Source of the DNA: Rachicladosporium sp. CCFEE 5018
Lineage: Eukaryota; Ascomycota; Dothideomycetes; Cladosporiales; Cladosporiaceae
Assembly: GCA_002077045.2 (NCBI GenBank)
Contig: KZ111160.1
Coordinates: 371,292 to 431,964 of the forward strand
Direction of reading: 5' to 3'
DNA length: 60,673 nucleotides
Every line of letters begins with the position of its first letter. Position 1 is the stretch's first letter. Below the pieces are notes generated by a model. That model searched no databases. It saw nothing but the letters and a program-made list of their open reading frames with translations, and was not told the DNA's origin. Below, piece by piece: positions 46,023 to 56,465 of the stretch. Made by a program: the position numbers and the translations under genes.

Positions 46023-46154
46023 TTAGAGATGCTCATTGCGGCATACTCAGTCCTTTCGTATAGCGAGGACAGTGGACTGTTCGCGGAAGGATTTAATCAA
46101 TAGTATTGTTCGATGCAGTGTGCGGAGAGACGATCGAGCTCGGCAGACTTCCGC
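45459..46154 (-). promoter_or_regulatory. DUR3 promoter (copy C) and junction to unique DNA
   Basis: HGATAR matches are at 45674 (AGATAG), 45892 (CGATAG) and 45905 (AGATAA). All three are conserved although about nine nearby bases differ from A and B. A minus-strand open frame of 105 codons (45719-46036, MSISNVDLAVG) has no recognisable domain and I do not call it a gene. The 3' end of the F-box gene follows at 46155. Confidence 0.5.
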
Positions 46155-47994
46155 TCAGTCGTCAGGATATTCATCCCGGATGTTGCTAACGAAAGCCTTC
46201 AAGTCGTCGTCCCAGCGGTTGAAGTAGCGTCCAGCCAGATCCATCAGCGGCGCCGTGGGCTTATGCTCGAGTATATTGATGTTCTCTTCCGCCACATAGC
46301 GGACACTCTTGTCATCGGCACTGTGTATAATGTTAGCGAACTAATCTTCACGCAATACGAAGGCATTGCAACACTCACACAATGTGATAGAACGGCTGGT
46401 TCCTCCCCCTCGGCAGGTCATCAACCCTCATCTGCTGTATCCACCGGTCCTCGGCACTGCACTTTACGTCCCACCCGATGACGAATCCCTCATAAGGATA
46501 CCGCTTGTGGTGGAAGTACTGACCAACCTTGTATCGTAGATGACTCGTCGCCGTACTTCTTGGACTCGGCGCCTTCTTGTTCTGATCCGCTTTGCGGGCA
46601 GCAGTGATGAGGTGCATCAAGACATGCAGCTCTCGCTCGCTGTCGAACATCGGCACGAGAGTGTGCTCGATGAAACACAGGTCTTCGGGGAAGTGCGTCT
46701 GATAGTGCTCGATCAGATACGGCAGGACTTGCCGCCTACGATGAAGCGTCTGATTCGGATTACTGTCACCCAGTATCATCATCGACCAAAGCATGCTGTA
46801 CCACGCTGCATCAACATCAGGCTGCCCTGAAGGTCTGCCGCCGATGGCTTGCTGGTTCTGCCGAACTTCTTGCACTGAGTTCATGATGTTGCGGCCAGTC
46901 CTGAGTGCGACCTCGAGGTTTGACGTGGATCCTAGATGATATGCGTACTGAGGCGGCTGGACACCCATCTGAACCAGCCGCCGCGTGAGGCTGTCCCGCG
47001 GAACCTCATCGCTGGTCCGCCATGGGTCCATGTGCATGAGCTCGTCCGCGGCCTCGTGCGTAAGTTCGCCACCGTCTTCGCGTTCTTTGCCGTCAAGTGT
47101 GACATCGCCCGGCGCCTCGATGACTGCGTGTACATGATATGGGTAGTTGGATGGCTTCGCGTTGACTCCAAGTCGCCTCGCTACAGCGCAGTATATCGCC
47201 ACGGATTGCAATGGCAGACTGCTGTGTACGGAGTCAAATAGCGCGATACTGATGAAGTTGTTGCGCAGCGCATGATAGTCATGCTCATTTGGATTGCCGA
47301 CCAATTGCTCCGAGCGCAGGTACTTCGCTACTCGAATCGCCTTGACGCGAATGCTGAGCGCATCGAAGTCAGGATCCCGCGCTCGTATTCCAGCCGCAAG
47401 CCTGTCAAGCTCTTTCTCGACATCGGACAAGTCGCCACGTTTGCCAGTGAGCACGAACAAGTCGTATGCACCCAAGACTTCTTCCAGTGCCACCATTTGC
47501 CGCTTCTGCACTCTCGCCCACTTCTCGAGCGCAGTCCCACGATGGAGCTGTCCAAGCACAGCATTCGCATAGTACCGCCTTGCCAGCACATCCTCGGCAT
47601 CGTCCGGGGTATCATCCCTCAGTGCTAATAACAGATCCTTGATTCCGTAGCCAACATTCGAGATCTCCTCGATCCGCTGAATGCGATACTGCTGCGTGCC
47701 CAGCAGCGCTTCGAAGTTTGCAAGCGCCTGCTTGTCCACCATTGCGCGCTCGTTGTAGATCTGTCGCCATTTTGTCTGCACAGGCGGCGCGTGCAGACGC
47801 TCATCAATGTCGTCCTTGTCCTGCCAGTAGTGCCATCTCTGGCGGCAATGTCGTCGCCATACTAGTGGTTCGTAGGTGATTTTGTTGCAGGCTCTGCATG
47901 TACTGCCAAAAGCGAGTGTGGCATCTGGTGGCAGGTAGTAGACTATGGCCTCAAGGAGCTCATCGGGCAGGTTGCGGAAGGATGACTTGTCCAT
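46155..47994 (-). CDS. F-box protein with SirB1/transglutaminase-like and YccV domains (FBXO21-like)
   Basis: Exons 46379-47994 and 46155-46320 join in phase to 593 residues from the ATG at 47994. Residues 1-50 form an F-box (FRNLPDELLEAIVYYLPP, LVWRRHCRQRWHYW). The middle (NNFISIALFDSVHSSLPLQSVAIY...GVNAKPSNYPYHVHA) matches the SirB1/transglutaminase-like domain. The end (YKVGQYFHHKRYPYEGFVIGWD and, across the intron, HIVADDKSVRYVAEENI) is a YccV/hemimethylated-DNA-binding-like domain. This triple layout is that of human FBXO21, a substrate receptor of SCF ubiquitin ligases. It is single copy here. Confidence 0.88.
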
Positions 47995-48644
47995 CCTGCT
48001 GTGTATCGGTCGTATCACCCGGTGATGTTCTGTAACAATACCGTTCCAAGACTAAGGTACCTACATTCACCACCGTCGCCACCTCTACCACCACCTCGGG
48101 CCTACGTCTTCCTGTCAACAATGATGCATGCACGACAGGTGCTCTCTTGTCCGCTCATGACGACATGGCAGAGGGTAGCGCTGTAACTTCTCGCGGCTCA
48201 TTTGCACACGCACGTCTCGGCCTGGCCATCCGAACAAAATGCGGGCGGGCAAGATGTTGGTCACGGTGCTGCGGCATATAGAGGAGTGACCATCCCTTCC
48301 TGCGCAAAACTTCCTTCCATCAAAACTCACTACACCGTCAATGGCGTCTCAAAGTCCGCCAATGTCCGCTTTCATAAGTGATAATGAAGCAGCCCTCGCG
48401 GATTCGGATGCTACGGCTGTGCGAATCCGCCGTAAAGTCTTGGAGTTACGTCAGGGCCTGTCAGCTTGCATCGAATGCAGCGCACCAGATCCTACGACCG
48501 ACAATCCGGGGCCCGAGAGCAACGGCTCGCACACAATCAGAGGCTGTCCGTGAGCACACGAGAGTGAAGTTTCGCGCTGCATATCTCCTTTGATCTCCTT
48601 GCAACCAATCTCCTTCCACTCCCTTCGCAGACAATATCAACAGC
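47995..48644. promoter_or_regulatory. Divergent intergenic region, F-box gene / Sec14-like gene
   Basis: A 650-base region. A plus-strand ATG frame of 70 codons at 48341-48553 has no recognisable content; it could be an upstream open frame of the Sec14-like mRNA. Nothing else was seen. Confidence 0.4.
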
Positions 48645-50594
48645 ATGTCTCGACCTGATGGCGCCCCACTCCAGCGCGTCGATTCATATCAGGTGCGCAA
48701 TGCTAGGCAGCCTCAGGTGCGAAGGCACCACTGACACGCGACAGTTTCCCGCCGGCCACGTCGGCCACCTCACAGATGGACAGTTTGGCCAGCTCACTAA
48801 GTTCAAAGATCTCTGCCAGTCGAAAGGATACTGGACGCCGGGGAGTGCCGGTCAACCCGCTAGTCACGATGATGAGACTTTACTGCGATATCTGAGAGCT
48901 CGGAAGTTTCTCCCGAGCGAAGCTTTCGCACAGTTCAAGGACACTGAGGACTGGAGGAAGGAGAACCAGATCGATAAGCTCTATGAGACAATCGAGGTCG
49001 AGGAGTATGAGAGGGAGTGGCGATTGTACCCACAATGGCTCGGTGTGCGAGATAAGCGCGGTATCCCGCTCTACCTCTTCGAAGTGGCCAATCTCGACAG
49101 CAAGGCGATGACAGCACCCGATAAGGCCGCTTCAGGGAAGAAGCACGCACCGGTGAACTCGAAAGTGCCACCGAAGATGCTGCGTCTGTTTGCGCTATAC
49201 GAGAATCTCTGCACGTTCGTCCTCCCTCTGTGCTCCGATATACCCAATCGACCAAATCAAGGGACGCCGATCAGTCAGTCGAACAACATTGTCGACATCT
49301 CGGGAGTGGGGCTGAGGCAATTCTGGAATCTCAAGCAGCACATGCAGGATGCTTCACTACTAGCTACTGCTCACTACCCCGAAACACTTGACCGAATTTT
49401 CATCATCGGCGCTCCATCATTCTTCCCGACGGTTTGGGGCTGGATAAAGAGATGGTGAGTTTTCTTGATGTGCAACATCTACCCTTACGTGGGCTGACAC
49501 ACCCAATCGGTTTGACCCCGTCACCGTCTCCAAGATCTTCATCCTCTCCGGCGCGCACGCGAGCTCCACTCTATTGCAATATATTAACAAAGAGAACATT
49601 CCCAAGAAATATGGAGGTACCCTTGACTTCAAATTCTGCGATTTGCCTAGACTCGAGCCTGCGATTGCGAACGAGCTCCAGTGGCAAGCCGGCTTCACGT
49701 CATTCCCGACAGGTCCAATGCATTGGCGTAAGGACGAGAAGGGCAATCTGAACGCCATCGCTGTGGGCACGGAGAACGGCAAGCCTCGCAATAGGCTCAT
49801 TGCTACACTGGCAGCCAAGATAGCCGTACCCGTCGAAGAAGCTCCTGCATCGCGACTGATGCCTCCTGTGACTCTTATGCGGACAACTACAGGTCAGTAT
49901 TTCACCCACTCGTTGACCGAGACTTCGCGGATCGAAATCGTTGATAGGTGTTGATTGATATTTATTAGTTATAAATTAGGTGAGGCGACGCATCCTCCGA
50001 CGCCCCCGGATTCTGTCACAGATCGTAGAATGAGCGATCTCGCGGACCACGATGTGGAAGAGCACGCCTCGGGCGAATATACTCCGCCCAGCACAGTCAG
50101 CGGCGAAAGTCAAACACTACCCATCAGAGAAGAGAAGCCCACCACAGCGCCAGAACCCACTGTAGCTTCACCACCCGAGGGCGTCCGGCAAGGCACCTCA
50201 AAGACCCGTCTGGAGCAACAGGGACCCACCCATGCTTCAGGTACTTTGGAGGGAGGTACACCGGAGCTCATACACGGCGCGGCGGGAGACAAGGTCGCAG
50301 TGATGGAGCCATCTATGATTGGCCAAGCCCCCAAGGAGCACCCCGTACCAGAGCCAGAGCATCCTCAGCCAAGCGTTATCGAGACTGCGAAAGGAGTACG
50401 CTGGTATCGCCTACACTCAAGCAGCCCAGCTGCCGAGCACTGTGCTGGCCGCTGTTGGGCTGGGCGGGCACAAGCCCGAGGAACCAGCGCAAAGTCATCC
50501 AGTCGAGGATCCTGCAATTGACAAACTGGAGTCCCAGACCGTGGAGGAGTTTTTGAGGGAGAAGACGAAGAGTGCTGCGGCTGCTTCTGCTTGA
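48645..50594 (+). CDS. Sec14-like CRAL-TRIO lipid-transfer protein with damaged splice acceptor and late frameshift
   Basis: Exons 48645-48692, 48745-49454, 49510-49892 and 49980-50594. The CRAL-TRIO N-terminal helices (DDETLLRYLRARKFLPSEAF), the lipid-binding domain (VVDISG-like NNIVDISGVGLRQFWNLKQH, YPETLDRIFIIGAPSFFPTV) and the SGAHASSTLLQYINKENIP strand identify a Sec14-family phosphatidylinositol/phosphatidylcholine transfer protein. A long Pro/Glu-rich tail follows, ending in TVEEFLREKTKS. Two oddities occur. The acceptor of intron 2 reads CG at 49508-49509 where AG is needed, with no usable AG nearby. One extra base at about 50391-50394 shifts the frame before EYAGIAYTQAAQLP. Either this allele is broken or these are base errors. 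Confidence 0.78.
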
Positions 50595-50900
50595 AGGATG
50601 ATTGCGATGTGCATTTTGTAGACCATATTCCCCATGAAGCGCTTCTGGAAGGGGAGTGTGCATCGAGTGCTAGGAGTTTGGAGTAGTGCAATATACGACA
50701 AGCTACTGAACCTCTTCTCAACCTCTGCTGAAATCATTATGTTTCGCTCCCTGGCCATCTCATCCCATCATACATGTATGCCGTTGCTTCCTGACGCCTT
50801 GGCTCCACTAATTACCGTATCGGGATACTATGGTTACCTCACTCCATCATCTCATCTCCTCCTTCCTGGAGACCTCTGTATTCACCATGAAATCACAAAC
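50595..50900. other. Intergenic, Sec14-like 3' to SDR 5'
   Basis: No gene was seen. The SDR frame is open upstream of its ATG, but those residues do not resemble the family. Confidence 0.5.
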
Positions 50901-51620
50901 ATGCCGTCTGTACTCATAGTAGGCGCCACTCGCGGTCTCGGCCAAGAGCTTGCAAACCAATACGCCCGCCGCGAATACTCCGTCTACGGCACCTCGCGCT
51001 CAGACACCAAGCCAAAGGATGCCCATCACGACATCCGCTGGCTGCACGGCGTCAACGTTGGCGAAGAGTCTGCGGGTGAAGCCATCGTCAAGGGCCTGAA
51101 GGGCCACAAAATCGATGTTCTGATCCTGGCGGCTGGCTACTTCGGCAAAGAGAGCTTCGATGAACCGGACTACGCGGCCGAGCTGAAGATGTACAAGATC
51201 TCCGCCATCGGGCCTGTGTTCATCACTCATGCTCTCGTCAAAGCTGGCGCGCTGAAGGATGGGAGTAAGGTGATCATTATCTCTTCTGAAGCCGGCTCTA
51301 TCGGCCTCCGCCACGAGAGCGAGGGCGGGGGCAACTTCGCTCACCACGGCTCTAAAGCTGCGAGCAACATGGTGGGCAAGCTCTTGTCGTTCGATCTGAA
51401 GGCTAAGGGTATTGCGGTGGGGATGGCGCATCCGGGCTTTATGCGGACGGAGATGACGAAGGGGGTGGGTTTCGATCAGTTCTGGGACTCTGGAGGGGCT
51501 GTGACGCCTGATGTTGCTGCGAAAAGTCTAATTGAGTGGGTGGATGACTTCGATATTGAGAAGTCAGGGGAGTTTTGGGCGCCTAGGGGTCCTCGGTATG
51601 GCATCGTGCGGCACTGGTGA
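50901..51620 (+). CDS. Short-chain dehydrogenase/reductase (SDR)
   Basis: A single exon of 239 residues starts at the ATG at 50901 with the Rossmann start MPSVLIVGATRGLGQELANQ (TGxxxGxG-type cofactor site). It continues with ILAAGYFG (equivalent of NNAG), SKVIIISSEAGSIG (catalytic Ser region) and HHGSKAASNMVGKLL, where the usual YxxxK has His in place of Tyr. HPGFMRTEM follows, as in classical SDRs. Substrate is unknown. The enzyme is probably cytosolic and NAD(P)H dependent. The frame extends upstream to 50634 but without family resemblance, so the internal ATG was chosen. Confidence 0.85.
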   Translation: MPSVLIVGATRGLGQELANQYARREYSVYGTSRSDTKPKDAHHDIRWLHGVNVGEESAGEAIVKGLKGHKIDVLILAAGYFGKESFDEPDYAAELKMYKISAIGPVFITHALVKAGALKDGSKVIIISSEAGSIGLRHESEGGGNFAHHGSKAASNMVGKLLSFDLKAKGIAVGMAHPGFMRTEMTKGVGFDQFWDSGGAVTPDVAAKSLIEWVDDFDIEKSGEFWAPRGPRYGIVRHW

Positions 51621-52631
51621 CTTGGTGTGAAAGCTGATTATGTTTGCAGAGATATCGGGACTGCAGAGGCAGTGCTTGGCGATCCGAAGAAGCTACCGAC
51701 GCCGTTGCAGCTCCCTTGGTAAGGGGCGATCTGTATCTTGCCTCTGGACGTTTTGCAGGCCAGGCCAGGGAGGCGAATCGGTATTCGCAAAGCGCGTTCC
51801 AGGAATTCAGAACACACGTCACGAACGTACAGACTCAGGACGAACAAGCTCTGTCAGCCCCAGGTCGGATGTGTCCTCTATACCTTTTGGGTGGCTCGGG
51901 CTTCAGAGTCGTGGCTCCGCAACGGTCAGCTATGGACCTGATCTTGCTGTACCGGCCAGACCCTTCGGTCGGCAGCTGCGAAGCTAGCGCAGAGCAGATT
52001 TGGACACACCGTGTAGTTGTGGAAGCCGTCGAAGGAAGCCACTTCACGACACTACTACGTGCAGCCATGGTCGACAAGACAGCGTCGCTTCTCGATCGGT
52101 ACAGCATGTTGTAGATCACTCGGTTTGTTCTTGAAGCACTAATTCTTATTGCGAATTCAACACGTTCCTATTCAGGACGACAGCAGTTCCCAAGGTATGT
52201 GTGGAAAACTTTCCGTACAGTACGTGCAATGGCGTGGCAGATGGGCAGTTCACTAGTCTTCCTACGAGGGACAATGTTCCTACAATTCACCTGCGCTTAT
52301 GCAGTGTCCTACACATCGCCAACAGCCACCTTTCACATTGTCCATTGTGAATCGGGAAGTGCTTCACTTTCGCGTACTGGCTTCCACGCTGCTCGCTCCT
52401 TCCTGCTTAAGAATCACCAAAGAACCCGCTGCAGCCGAGCGCTTCTTCCACTTCCCCCTACACTATACATATAGCGCATCGACAGAAGACTTCGTTTGTA
52501 ATAGACCAAAACGGTTAGGATCGCATCTCTGTTTGACGGACGAACGCCAGCATAAGCGACAGTTTTTTCCACTACTCTGGCGCATTGCAGCACCCTCTCT
52601 CGACTAGACCACGACACCTGACACCCACTCC
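51621..52631. other. Intergenic stretch, no supported gene
   Basis: A 157-codon plus-strand frame at 51644-52114 has no ATG at its start and no clear family. It is listed among the rejected items. Nothing else was seen. Confidence 0.5.
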
Positions 52632-53526
52632 ATGGATCGCAGCAATCCATACTTCGTGGCCCGCAAGCCCGAGAGGACGAAGAACTCGCAAACTGTGCGG
52701 CTGCACAGTTCCCTCTCCCTGCTACGAGCACCAAGCACCGAAGATGAATCTGTAAGCTTGAACATCTATGCATGCATCAACGCAATCCCATCACTGACTC
52801 CCCTACTTGCAGTCTGCAGAAACACGTTACACCTATCCCGAACCACCGACGCAAGAGGGCAACGGCGGCTACTGGGCTGTCCACAGCTACCTTGCAGTCT
52901 CCTTGGCACCGCGCGAGCATGCGGATGCATCTCTTTACCCTTCCACGCAACCATCGGCCCAGGTCAGCGACCGCGGTGATGCACACTCTAGCTTCGAGCA
53001 CATTTCCTACTCATCAGCAAGACGTAAGAGACCTACACAACACGATCCTCACTGTTCTCCACGCGCATCAACACCAATATATACGCCCGTCGCGCCGACC
53101 AATGAGCCTCACAGTATGGCGATGCTCGGGACTCAGCAGTCGACGCAGCCCTTCGGCACGACATTTCCACGGCCAGCTGGCCTCTATCCGCCCATGCTGC
53201 CACTTCCACCACACAGCATCTCGTCAAATCCATCTTCAATCACACACGGACATCGTGCAGGCACTCTGCCGACTGCAGATGTGCAAGCTGTTGTTACCGC
53301 AGTGTACGCGCTTGGACGTGCGGATGGCCGTCCACCCTTGCGCAAGCACCTGCTCGACCCAACTGACGTCAATCCGGCGCTATATTCCACGATCCGAAAG
53401 CACTTCTCCAGCAGCACTGGGGTGATGAGGTATGATTCGCCAGTGAGGATGTGGCATGGAGACTCTGCGCTGTTCTCTGAAGAGTGGTGGAAGTACTTGA
53501 CAGAAAGTGTGAAGCGGGGGACTTGA
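52632..53526 (+). CDS. Hypothetical protein rich in Pro, Ser and Thr
   Basis: Exons 52632-52751 and 52813-53526 (61-base intron, GT-AG, phase 0) encode 277 residues. The start MDRSNPYFVARKPERTK is basic. The middle is low complexity with many Pro, Ser and Thr and is probably disordered. The last 90 residues look folded (TADVQAVVTAVYALGRADG, RPPLRKHLLDPTDVNPALYS, FSEEWWKYLTESVKRGT). I do not recognise a domain. The clean intron and folded C-terminus support coding status. It converges on the PKD-domain gene. Confidence 0.55.
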
Positions 53527-53986
53527 GGGACTGCTGGTCTGACTGCGGTATGCACGTCAAAGTAGTGACGCCTGAGCCGCTTCTCTATAAGCGTAACAGG
53601 CGGATAGAGTAGATACAGATATGACTGTGGGTGTGCATTTGCGATTGAGGCACCGTGAAGAAGCCGAGTCCAGCAGTTCATGCGCACTCCGGGCCTTTTC
53701 CAGCGGTGCGAACTCTACCTCTACCGCTGCATAGTCGTGGACCACAGCTCTAGGGTTCTAGACTTCGGGAGAGTAGGCATCACGCGCTTTTCAATAAGCA
53801 GACGAGGACATGTGCGATGAGAAAGCGTTGCAAGAGCACATGCACACCGGCAGTCAACAGAACGTGAATTCATAGAAGGCGTGTCTGTGTGCCATCAGCA
53901 TCAGGGTGTTCCGCCTTGATGCCGCCAGTGATCTCGGAAGTCATCAATATATCAAGTCATGAAAGTTCCCCCACAGAGACATACTC
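53527..53986. other. Intergenic, convergent 3' ends
   Basis: No gene was seen. It should hold the terminators of the two converging genes. Confidence 0.5.
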
Positions 53987-56465
53987 CTAGATCAACTTCA
54001 TGAACCGACTGCGGCGCTTCATCCTCCTCGCACTAGTAGTAGTCCGTGATGTCGATCCCCCAAGATTACTACGGACCGTAATCCCACTTGAAGGCTTCGA
54101 AGTGCTGCGCGCGTTGTAAGTCCACTTCCCACCACCGGCATTAGTCATGGTCAGCGCGGAGCCCGCATTAGGATTGTTCAAGATCAGGCTGAGCGTAGCA
54201 GTACCGTCGATGACATTCGAGTGGGCGGTAACAGCAATGTTGCCGCTATTGGACGAGCTCCATGTGTAGCTATCGATTGTGACGACGTCGTTGCCAGTGG
54301 GATTGATAGTAATGGTGACAAGATCTGTGGCCGTAGTTGTCCCAGATGTCACTGTCAATGTGAAGTTAAGAGTAGTCACGACAGTCACCTTGGGGACTGT
54401 GAAGGATGCCGAGGCGGCGTTGCTTCCAGCGAGCGTGACTGTAGCGCCCGCTGTCTGAGTCCAGGCGAAGCCCGGACTCTGTGCATTGGTAGCTTTGCCA
54501 GTCAAGCTGACCAGCGCACCCGTGCGGACTGCTACATCGGGGCCGGCGTCTGCAGCAAGTGATCCGCCAGACGAGGTTGGCGGAGGTGCGCTGTCGCAGA
54601 CCTTCGGAGTTGGAGTGGTGTCATCTGAAAGTGTCAGCCGTCGCTCGATTGAGTCTGTTCCGTTCAAGTCCCCGATGCTGCACATGTCAGAAAGTCAGGC
54701 AGCAGCTGTAGACCCTTGACTGGAGAAGCACACGGCCACTCGTCAGCCCCTGACAGGCAGGGCGAAGGTATTCGATGCAAGACGCGGAGGACTTACCCGG
54801 AAACGGGTCCAAGGGTCTGTCCAGAGTCAGCCGACGGTTTCATGCGGCAGCGTCAAAAGACGAGACTTACCCCCACACTTGACCCTGTGCATCTGGTCCA
54901 AGTCCTTGAGCTAGATGCCCAAGATTCGAGAAGTCGTTCTTCGCCGGTATCGTGCCAGGGAGCCCTGACTCGGGGAAAATGACTTCGCCCTAGTCATATT
55001 AGCACTTACCATCACTCGGGACAAACAGCAAAGACACTCACTATCCGACTGAGGTACTGTCCTGCTTTGATGGCTCCGCCATTCGTGTCGCGAGTGCCGG
55101 TCGTCGCAGTGAACATGTAGTCCCGAGAGTACTTGGTAGAGGTAGTTGAGTCAAATCTCACCACCCATTTGTTGCGCACTGCAGCAACCCGAGTTGCAGC
55201 CGAAGCGACAGGTACGAGCGTGGCATTTCCAGTACATGGATCGATGTCCATGCGAGAGATGGATAGACCAACGCTACTGTCCGAGATGTATCCAACGAAA
55301 CGAGACTCCGCAAACTCAACGTTCGCACTCGGTTGGCCATCGAACACGCCAATGATCAGATCCTCGACGCGGATCGAAGGAGGCACTCCAGTCGTTAGGA
55401 TCTGCGGAGTGAATGCTACGATCTCATACGCGAGAACTTCACCTCCGACCCTGACACCGGAGAAGTCGATGTAGTCGCCAGGCAGGAACGGGACCATCGT
55501 CAGGCTATCTGGGACAGTGAACGTCGTCTGACCTGCCGGACGATTTGACTTGGGGCACTTTGTGTCGGTGGCCGAGCGAGGTACGCACCTAAAACAAAAG
55601 TCACAAACTGCATGCGATAGGTGAAGGTAGTGGGGAGCTGTCCTTACATCGGGTATCCCGAGAATGACGCGACAGTAGGGTTCTCATCGTCAGCAGTGAA
55701 TGCAGGAAGGGCGGTATAGCCTGCGCTATACACTGCTCTAGGATCATTGATTCTGACGACTTGCCCGCCAACCATGTGGATTCTGCCGTCGAAGTCAAGG
55801 CTTGCAATGACGCCCTGATTTGCCTCGAGTCCAAATTGGGCGATTGAGGCCATTCCGGCAATGGCAACATTATTGACATAGTTGCCCACGACCTGGAAAA
55901 TGTCAGTACTGGGCATTCCGATGACGGAAGCCGCTAAATCGTAAGATGAGAGGCTTCCGTGGTGTCCGCACACAGAGTAGCCTGCAGGCTCAACACGGAT
56001 CCATTGCTTAGAGGATGTACCTCTCAAGCTTATTCTGCAACCAAGCAGATCATGAGCTAGGCTCTCAAGAACAAGTGCATCTCACGCGAGCTGCAGTGGA
56101 GAAACAACTCATGCTCGAAAGGGCTGAAAGGTGGGCAAGCGGGGAGAAGCGAAAGAACATACCGAGACTTCCATGCCAATGAAGTTGCCAGCAGCGACTT
56201 CCCTCATCCCCTGCCATGACGCGGGAAATTGAAACTGAAAATTCTTCGGTATCGTGATAGTCAGTCCATTGACAGTAATCTTGCCTCCTGTATTATATGC
56301 AGTCGTGTCTGCTGTAGCACTATAGTAAGGTCAGCACAACGTAAACCTCGATGTACTGGCGGAACAAGATTATAGCTACCTATCGAGAGCACCCAGCAAG
56401 CTGAACGGTATGGCAGCCGACACAATACAAGGCAGAAGTGCCAGGAGAAGAATCACGATGTGCAT
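53987..56465 (-). CDS. Large secreted protein with PKD-like domain
   Basis: The ATG at 56465 opens a signal peptide (MHIVILLLALLPCIVSAAIP). At least eight exons follow. Those that join cleanly are 56380-56465 and 56163-56319. Later blocks cover 55644-56030, 55020-55590 and 53987-54680, with small exons near 54720-55000. Motifs are WQGMREVAAGNFIGMEVS, VEPAGYSVCGHHGSLSSYDL, PFLPGDYIDFSGV, DPCTGNATLVPV, then a PKD/K319L-like domain (ADAGPDVAVRTGALVSLTGK...FAWTQTAGATVTLAG...LTVTSGTTTATDLVTI). The protein ends in a basic tail. The phase at the exon 2 to exon 3 junction does not work with the visible acceptor, so a small exon or an indel is missing near 56040-56160. It is a probable cell-surface or secreted adhesion-type protein; function unknown. 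Confidence 0.7.

Noticed and set aside
45719..46036. Minus-strand open frame starting MSISNVDLAVG, present across the copy C to unique-DNA junction
   Set aside because: Low-complexity sequence with no domain, lying in the DUR3 promoter. Copies A and B simply have it cut by gaps.
51644..52114. Plus-strand open frame of 157 codons with a thioesterase-like ending (VEAVEGSHFTTLL)
   Set aside because: No ATG at the start, no clear catalytic motif, and no supporting splice sites. The resemblance is too short to call even a pseudogene.
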